Shown here piece by piece: positions 57,455 to 64,000 of a stretch of DNA of 64,000 bases (the first letter of the stretch is position 1; every line of letters starts with the position of its first letter). The DNA is from Amphiura filiformis (Eukaryota > Echinodermata > Ophiuroidea > Amphilepidida > Amphiuridae). A program made the position numbers and the translations under genes. The stretch lies in contig NC_092642.1 of NCBI RefSeq assembly GCF_039555335.1, positions 10,426,752 through 10,490,751 of the forward strand, written 5' to 3'. The notes under the pieces are model-generated. The model was not told the DNA's origin and did not search any database. It saw only the letters and a list, made by a program, of their open reading frames with translations.

Positions 57455-57536
57455 TGGTGGGAAGTTTCGAACTTGAGCAAAAATTCATGTATGGATTAGA
57501 AGTCCATGGCCTTAACCACTACGCCACGGGGACGTC
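57455..57536 (-). pseudogene. tRNA-like pseudogene or SINE head (anticodon-like TCT)
   Basis: On the minus strand, CCGTGGCGTAGTGGTTAAGG fits a D-arm/A box. ATGGA CTTCTAA TCCAT forms a perfect 5-bp anticodon stem with TCT in the anticodon place. A long extra arm follows, then CAAGTTCGAAACTT fits a T arm/B box. The acceptor ends do not pair convincingly. The long variable arm is unusual for a TCT (Arg) tRNA and suggests a Leu/Ser-type ancestor or a SINE head. No SINE body was recognised. Confidence 0.6.
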
Positions 57537-58656
57537 CCGTTATTACGCTGTGTGAAAGTGGAGTATTTATTAATATGAATATATGCTGTGGTCCGGAAAG
57601 AATAAAAGAATTGTGAAAAACTTGATTATTGTTGGCGAATGGTGTACAGAATTTGTATGTAGGGTATCCAGGAAAATGCCTGGGTATATTTGAAAGTGAA
57701 TCTGAAAAATTAGTGCGACAGTGACAGCCATGTATGGCTGTAGCAGTGACGAAAGATTGTGGACATCAGTATGATTAGCTATGATTTGCCACTAATTTTG
57801 GCTATGAAATACCGCGTGAAATAAAGCAAGAATGTTTGTTTATTATCAAACAATCGGATTGACTGTAAGATTGGTGTAACTTTTTGAAATAAAGAGTTGT
57901 TAAAATATGACACTTTGGACAGTAAATACGATTTAGCATGGTTTTAGATATATTTTGTACCCAGCGAAAAATATCATAGAACAATAGCGTTTTGTTCCGT
58001 GTAAATATAGTCTCGCGGCGCATCTGTTTATTCTTCTTTATCAGTCGTTTTTTTTTAAACTTGCTGGTCATGCTACCGCGTGACTCTAATACTTACGAAA
58101 GCTTTTATTGCTGTCTTTCTACTCAGTCTATTGTCGTCTTTTAACTCCAACAAGCTAGTGTAAACCACTTTACAAGAAATCCATTGGAAAAAACACGGAG
58201 TGAGACCAATATATCATGTATTCAGCTTTAAAATAACATTTGAAGCTTAGCTTTCTTAAGCTTTCTTGCTGGTATAAAACACATGTACAGCGACTGGATG
58301 ACCAGGGACATCAGTATATGCTAGATATTCAGCGTGTTCATAGTGTTCTGTTCACAACCAGAACAATATATACGACGACGAATTTGGCCTTGAATATTTC
58401 CTTCCGGGTTGTGTGGTTTTTATTCTGTTTTGTTATTGAAAAGGTGATATTTTTGACAATGATTAGCCACTGGCGATTAAAAAAATCATTTACGTCACCC
58501 ATTTAGTATTTCCTGACGTCGACAGAAAAAGGAACTAAAGACATAAAAAGATTTTTTTTAAATGCTTCATTCATATAAATAGTAGTAACTTTCTAATGAT
58601 ATTATTTTTTTCAATCAGCTTTTCTGCACATCATTTTCTTGATTTCTTTTTCAGTA
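57537..58656. other. Spacer, nothing recognised
   Basis: Short open frames at 57802-58071 and 58240-58506 have no recognisable domain. No inverted-repeat element was found. Confidence 0.4.
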
Positions 58657-58941
58657 AGGGAGCGATCGTTATTTATGGCAGGGGGAATGGGTAAATTTAG
58701 GGGAACACGAAATTTTTTGTGGTCTTGAGGGGAACCTGAAATTTTATGTGGTCTTGAGGGGGAACCTGAAATTTTTAGTTGAACCAGGAGGGGGGGGATT
58801 GTTAAATTTTAAATGGAGAAAATTGGGAAAACAAGGGGAACGCGAAAATTTTGAGCGGACACGAGGGGGGAACGCGAAATTTGTTGTCGATATTTTTGCC
58901 AAAACACCCATTCCCCCCTGCCGTAAATAACGATCGGTCCC
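58657..58941. mobile_element. MITE, GGGAGCGATCG ends, possibly PIF/Harbinger-like
   Basis: GGGAGCGATCGTTATTTA and TAAATAACGATCGGTCCC are inverted ends, with TAA on both sides as in Harbinger-type 3-bp duplications. The interior repeats GGGGAAC-CGAAATTTT phrases about five times. Confidence 0.8.
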
Positions 58942-59314
58942 TAATTTACCTGATCCAGATCTTGCGAATATTAAAATGTAGTATTTCATGAACGTCTCCA
59001 TGACAACATATCGACTACTATATAGTATTAAAAATACATGCACGTCTATAGTGCGCGAGCAGTGCCCAAAGAATACAGGACGCAATCCTTGGATGAATTA
59101 ACTAAGCAACCATAGCAACATATATAAACAAGCTACAGTCTGAATAGTATAATACAAGCCCAGGGTGATTTTAATTTATTTTTCCAAAAGAACCACTGTG
59201 CTGGGCACTGGGCAATATGGAAGATTCTATTACCCCCACGACCCATTATTCAAAATCGCGCGCTGTAATTTGTTGAAACGCGTCATGTGAAAGACCATTA
59301 ATTAAGAAATAAAG

Positions 59315-59461
59315 GGTAATGCATGATCCTTTACACGAAAATAATGTGTCCGAGGCAAAACGTAAATAATGGGTGAGGCGCAGCCGAACCCATTATTTAA
59401 ACGTTTTACTGCCGAGGACACATTATTTGCGTGTAAAGGATAATGCTGCACCCTTTATTTC
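59315..59461. mobile_element. Hairpin element, CCTTTACACG family, copy 1
   Basis: AGAAATAAAGGGTAATGCAT and the right end are inverted. Inner arms share CCTTTACACG, ATAATGTGTCC and CGTAAATAATGGGT around a GAGGCGCAGCCG loop. Confidence 0.85.
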
Positions 59462-59648
59462 TATTCTATTACCACAAAATAGTGTGATTTAAAGAGAAAA
59501 TATCAAATTTATTGCCCAAATATTTCAAGTTGTTTACCTCAAGGTGGAGCGCATACGCGTAGCCAAAGCGTATGCACATTCCAATAACACAACCTAACAT
59601 TCCATTATCCCCTACATTAACACACCCCTGACATTCCATTCTCTCCTA

Positions 59649-60336
59649 CCCAGCAAACACAAAAACGTTTTAAAAACGTTTTAAATAAGTTATATTTTGG
59701 ATTTTGGTTTAGGTAAAAACGTTTTAATAACATTAAAATGTCGGGTTATATAAAGGTCATGATAACATTTTAAAACGTTTTGTATGAAAACACACTACAA
59801 CAATATTTTTAAATGTTTTCAAAAATGTTATTGTAAACTATTTTTCAAACATTTTGCCAAATATTGTGTCAATACTTAAATAACATTATGTTAAAATGTT
59901 TGAACCCAGCAAAGACCGAAATGTTCTTAAAATGTTTTTTCAAAACCTTTTAATAACATTTAAATGTCGGGTTATATAAAGGTCATGAAAACGTTTTTAA
60001 AACGTTATTGAAAATATTTTGGGCAAACATTTTTCGCAAAATATTTTTCAACTCCCCAAAATAACATTCTGTTTAGAATGTTTTGTATCAAGTTTTCAAG
60101 AATGTTTTTGGAATGTTATTAAAACGTTTTTATACCCTTTATATAACCCGACATTTAAACATTTTCTGTAAAACATTTTTGTTTGCTGGCAGTAGATTAT
60201 CAAAAAAGGTTTTTAAGGTTATGAAAACGTTTTATACTCTTAATATACCCTCTATATAACCCGACATTTAAACGTTTTCTGACAACCTTTTATAACCTTT
60301 TGCGAATGATGTCGAAAACGTTTTGTGTTTGCTGGG
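59649..60336. mobile_element. CCCAGCAAACAC composite MITE, copy 3 (688 bp)
   Basis: Full-length relative of 10870 and 50665, flanked by TA (59647-59648, 60337-60338), with the same internal pair of ends near 59906 and 60188. Confidence 0.9.
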
Positions 60337-60506
60337 TACATAAGCAGGTGTGCTGTTCGCTCTGCTGTGCGCTGTGATGATAGAAGAACATAAAGTTCGT
60401 TGCCCTTGACACTTTATCGCTAATCATAATGGTCTGTCACGTGACGCGTTTCAACAAATCACAGTGCACGATTTTGAATAATGTGTCGTGGGGGTAATAG
60501 AGAATA

Positions 60507-60671
60507 GAAATAAAGGGTGCAACATTTATCCTTTACACGCAAATAATGTGTCCTCGGCAGTAAAACGTTTAGATAATGGGTTCGGCTGCGCCTCACTCAT
60601 TATTTACGTTTTTACTGCTTAGTCGGACACATTATTTGCGTGTAAAGGATAATGCATTACCCTTTATTTCT
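60507..60671. mobile_element. Hairpin element, CCTTTACACG family, copy 2
   Basis: Same family as 59315-59461 (AGAAATAAAGGGT, CCTTTACACGCAAATAATGT, GGTTCGGCTGCGCCTCA loop), lying just outside the right end of the compound element. Confidence 0.85.
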
Positions 60672-60708
60672 TAAACAAGGAGATACTGTAATTTCCTTCT
60701 GAAGGGTA

Positions 60709-61097
60709 AGGGGCTGTGCAATAATAATGAGCCCTGGGGGAGGGACAAATTATGGGTGCAAGCAATTTTTGGCAAGCCGAGAGGGGGAAGCGATTTCTGG
60801 CACATATTCTTGGGGCGCCTTTTGAATAAAACGCTCTAAAAAGGCTTAGGAAAACCGTACAGAAACACTTAAAAATGCAAATTTTCCTGATCGCTGCGCT
60901 CGCAACATGTATATAGACCATTAAGGTTTGCAAATTGGGATCCAAAAAATTTGGCATGTGCAAGGGGGGCAAAGATTTTTTTGGCGGGCCGAGAGGGGGG
61001 GGCAAGCGATTTTGGGCGGGCCGAGAGGGGGCGAGCAATTTTGGTGAGCCGTTTGGAAATTTTACCCCCGGGGGCTCATTATTATTGCACAGCCCTT
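60709..61097. mobile_element. MITE, GGGCTGTGCAATAATAATGAG ends
   Basis: GGGGCTGTGCAATAATAATG is the reverse complement of the right end; ends continue with AGCCC(T/C)GGGGG. Interior repeats GGGCGAGCCGAGAGGGGG-like phrases in one direction. The end sequence recurs alone at 63353-63402. Confidence 0.85.
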
Positions 61098-61230
61098 AAA
61101 TAACTGAGAAATAAACAAACGAACAATATCAAAACACTGCAATATCATGATGGAAAAACAAGAAAGCAGTTCTTTTGGTCATTATCACTGAAGTATAAAG
61201 TAACCTTCAACTTTTAAAGAATGCAAACTT

Positions 61231-62683
61231 ACTTTTCGCCAGCCCATTCGGGGCTGGTACCTGTTTCAGGTTTGGGGTCAGTTTACTCAAGAGATTATAT
61301 TTTAGTGGTATTGGAATGATTTTTTTTTTTACTTTTTGTGGTTAAATTTTTTAAAATATTTTAATTCGATTTGTTAGGAAAAGTAAGTATGTTTTGCCGT
61401 TTCAACGAACGAAAACGAGTGAGTATTACCAAAGTTATGTTTGAACTAATTAATTATGACTTTAAAAGTTTAAAGGCCTAAATGTAACAATAATAATTAA
61501 TATATATATAGCATCATATGGTCAGCAGAAGAAAATCTGACATCACCTATGATGTCATATCAGTGTCCTTGACCGGGGGTCCTTACTCCTTGACCACTGA
61601 ACAGCGTGATATCATGTTGATAACAGATCTATAGAATCAAATCTTCATCATATCCCCGGATCATATCACAGATTCTCAACAATCTGTGATCATATGGACC
61701 ATATTGATGTGAAAGTAGTTATCTATCATATCCTGTGTCGTTTTATGGATAAAAATGACTCAAAATGTTATTGATGAAATGGTTGCTATCATAAACATCA
61801 GTTTTGTCTTTTCAACGGGAAAAATCCGATGCAAAATAAAGTTTTTAGGGCCTAGCTATAATATGGGCATAATTTATGCATATAGTATTGAACAATGTAC
61901 CCCATTTGACATGCACTTATAGATAAATAAATTGTCTTACTTTATTAATTTAATAACTTCTTTATTATAAATAAAATGACACATAACTATTTGATTCATA
62001 AAATTACATTCAACAAAATGATTGAAGAGAAAACACACAAGGCACTAGGCAGACTGTTATAGAATGGAGTATGTAAGATGCCATGTCCATAGCTTCGCAG
62101 GAGTTTCCGACTAGCAATCAACATGATCAGCACATTCAGAAAAACACAGTTTAAGAGTGAAGATTGTAGTGAGTAACCAGTCCTTTATAAATGTGCTGGC
62201 CACTATCTATTATAATATAGTAGGCTTAAAATATACATTGCGAATTAATTAAGTTATTTTAAAATAAAATGTACATGTAAGTTAACTCAAACCGGCAGTG
62301 TATATATCGAAAGCAGTGAAATCGGACATTCCTAAGCGAAGATATTGAGTTCGTAAGTTCTGGTATTACAAAATTGGAAATTGAGATATCGTGGGTAAAA
62401 AGCTGAAAAGACAAAAAAACAACGACAACAACAACAACAACAACAACAGAACAAACAGACCAGAACAATTTGGAGTACATGTAATGAATTAAAAGAGTTG
62501 ACATGAGATTAGGAATTAATGTTTTCTGCTGTTTCAGTGTGCATGTTCTCATCGTTGATGGTTTGGTGGACTGTCATGTAGATGTAAGCGTGATCCTAAA
62601 AATGCCTTTCACATTGACCAAAACTAATTACAAGACCTCTTCTACATTGAGGCTGGCTTTCCCTTTTAAAGGGAATTTTTATT
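61231..62683. repeat. Inverted second copy of the 23318-24772 block
   Basis: Reverse complement of 23318-24772 at what looks like well above 95% identity (1,453 versus 1,455 bp). It lacks the ~90-bp terminal inverted repeats that flank the first copy. Both copies carry the GTT/AAC trinucleotide run and the same open but low-complexity frames. Confidence 0.9.
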
Positions 62684-63915
62684 AAGGTTGAGGCAGGTTT
62701 GGGGCAAAACTTTGGTCAGAATGTATGTGGATAGTTTAGTTGTCATCAAAGTGATTCAAATAAAATGTTAGTTGGCCTGAAACGGTGCCTCTGATATCTT
62801 TGTGTTTTATACACTTAGACATTTATTGATTTGTTTTTTCCGAACCCACAAATATCATGAATATTCTCACGATACTTTTTGAAAACGCGAGCTAATATTT
62901 CGTCTTAAATTATATTTATTTCGTCTACGGTGGCAATACTTTGACGTAATTTTATGAGCCTGAGTTTCGATTTGATTCTTTACAACCAACTTTCTCCTGC
63001 GATAATTTGCAACTAGAATGAGGTATTGGGTTCAAGCCCGGCCGTTCTCAAGTGACTTTATCCGCATTTGGTTTCCATACACGCTCTTACAGGTTTTCTC
63101 CGGGTTCGACGGTTTCCTTAAAAATCTGCCCCATATTTAACAATTATTGATCACCCCAAATCTTGTTATAGGTACAATGCAACAATGCAGAATCAACACT
63201 CGCATATAGTCGCGGGTTCAAAACCTGGCCGGTGAAACTTTTTTATATTATTTTTACTTTAGTTTTCGAAGGCGCTATCCCATTTACAATACTTGACTCT
63301 GAATAAAATTGACCTAGCCGTAATCTTAGGGGCGGATGGGAGGGTAAATTGGGGGGGGGGCAGGTTTGCAAGTTGGGCTCATAATTATTGCACAGCCCTT
63401 TAGATGTGATGATAAGATAAAAGCATCCTTGCGTTAATCAAACGTATTGTACAATTCACCGGTATATCAGTCCTTTTAATTACGCTGTAATTGAGAAATT
63501 GGTCGATTTTCAATAATATCAATATGAAGATATCTCAATGAAATTAGCAGAATATGATGTAAGTGTATCATTACATTTCAGATCAACTCAAAATACGATT
63601 GCTTTTATAGTTTTAATATCTTTTAAAACAATATGGAAACTACACCCTGTAGGTACAATTATATTTCGTAAAATATTTCTCTGACCTGACCTACATGTAC
63701 AATAATTTATTTATTTACCCACTGTCAATCAAATAAAATACGTCTGGATAGCGTCGGCTGCATGCCTCGAATCCACACACAAATGAACTAGACCTTTATG
63801 TGATTAAGGCATGGAGGCGTCCCTGGGAGCTAGCAAACAAGAGAATACATAGGCATATCCAATCCATAAGTGTAATCAATGACACATAATAAACAGGCGC
63901 AAAAATCATTTCAAA
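62684..63915. other. Spacer with tRNA-like B boxes and a MITE end
   Basis: GGGTTCAAGCCCGGCCG at 63029 and GGGTTCAAAACCTGGCCGG at 63205 resemble tRNA/SINE B boxes, without convincing A boxes. 63353-63402 ends CATAATTATTGCACAGCCC, a solo end of the 60709 family. Confidence 0.4.
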
Positions 63916-64000
63916 ATGGCTGCTCCTAGGGGACCACCTCAGCTTTCTTTGTATCTGGTGTTCAACGCATTTGAAGAAATTCCACCTCCTCCCGATTTCC
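63916..64000 (+). CDS. Start of a probable host coding exon, cut by the window edge
   Basis: An ATG in strong context (AAAATGG) opens a frame that stays open to the window edge: 28 codons, starting MAAPRGPPQLSLYLVFNAFE and continuing EEIPPPPDF. Base composition becomes GC-richer with Pro-rich, codon-like usage, unlike the AT-rich repeats to the left, and the start MAAPRG is typical of animal proteins. I do not recognise the protein. No domain can be assigned from 28 residues. A hydrophobic stretch LSLYLVF is too short for a signal anchor. It could still be a chance open frame, since only 85 bases are visible. Confidence 0.45.
   Translation, partial: MAAPRGPPQLSLYLVFNAFEEIPPPPDF

Larger units (their letters stand above)
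59230..60505. mobile_element. Compound TIR element holding a hairpin and a CCCAGCAAACAC MITE
   Basis: ATTACCCCCACGACCCATTA with TTTGTTGAAACGCGTCA (59234-59290) is inverted at 60430-60503 (TGACGCGTTTCAACAAA, GTCGTGGGGGTAATAG). Within it lie a 147-bp hairpin (59315-59461) and the MITE at 59649-60336. Confidence 0.75.

Noticed and set aside
58744-59085. 113-codon minus-strand open frame
   Set aside because: It overlaps the MITE at 58657-58941 and its repeated interior; no domain.
63029-63045. Full tRNA gene suggested by GGTTCAAGCCCGG
   Set aside because: Only the B-box-like part is present; no paired acceptor or anticodon stem could be found.

Overview
Type of genome. The window looks like intergenic DNA from a large, AT-rich, repeat-laden animal genome, most likely a marine invertebrate. 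The evidence is several non-LTR retrotransposons of CR1/L2 type, a tRNA-derived SINE with an invertebrate-type 3' body, Tc1, hAT-like and piggyBac-like DNA elements, and tri- and tetranucleotide arrays. An echinoderm or hemichordate is my best guess, but this is an inference from general familiarity with such repeats. No rRNA, mitochondrial or bacterial operon features are visible.

Layout. 1-9.3 kb: simple repeats, small palindromic elements, a ~100-bp minisatellite (5.6-6.4 kb) and a 5'-truncated LINE (7.33-9.22 kb). 9.4-13.1 kb: a cluster of foldback MITEs surrounding the first Cys-rich gene (11625-11840, minus) and a short Ty3/gypsy fossil. 13.5-18.25 kb: a decayed CR1/L2-type LINE with two DNA elements inserted in it and a long TAAA tail. 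18.4-31.7 kb: SINE, a 1.8-kb TIR element, LINE and Tc1 fragments, and the third Cys/Gly-rich gene (29693-30067, minus). 32.7-39.2 kb: two large palindromic elements, one a 5-kb foldback element whose arms consist of ~160-bp tandem repeats. 41.7-48.7 kb: nested MITEs and a 2.4-kb element carrying about ten copies of one 15-bp motif. 49.5-51.4 kb: the longest Cys/Gly-rich gene (49503-50024, minus) beside a second copy of the gypsy fossil. 52-61 kb: recent tandem duplications, piggyBac-like and hAT-like MITEs, a 1.1-kb complex satellite. 61.2-62.7 kb: an inverted second copy of the 23.3-24.8 kb block. The last 85 bases open a plausible host coding exon.

Genes. Only four loci look like host protein-coding sequence: three small minus-strand proteins with a hydrophilic N-terminus and a Cys- or Cys/Gly-rich tail, and the clipped exon at the right edge. 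Two of the three small genes share a near-identical N-terminal exon of about 100 bp but have very different Cys-rich tails. They were duplicated together with flanking DNA, including a retroelement fossil. I do not recognise the family; it is the best candidate here for something undescribed.

Limits. Splice structures, identities and family names were judged by eye; no searches or alignments were run. Most remaining open frames are low-complexity or lie inside palindromic repeats and were not called.
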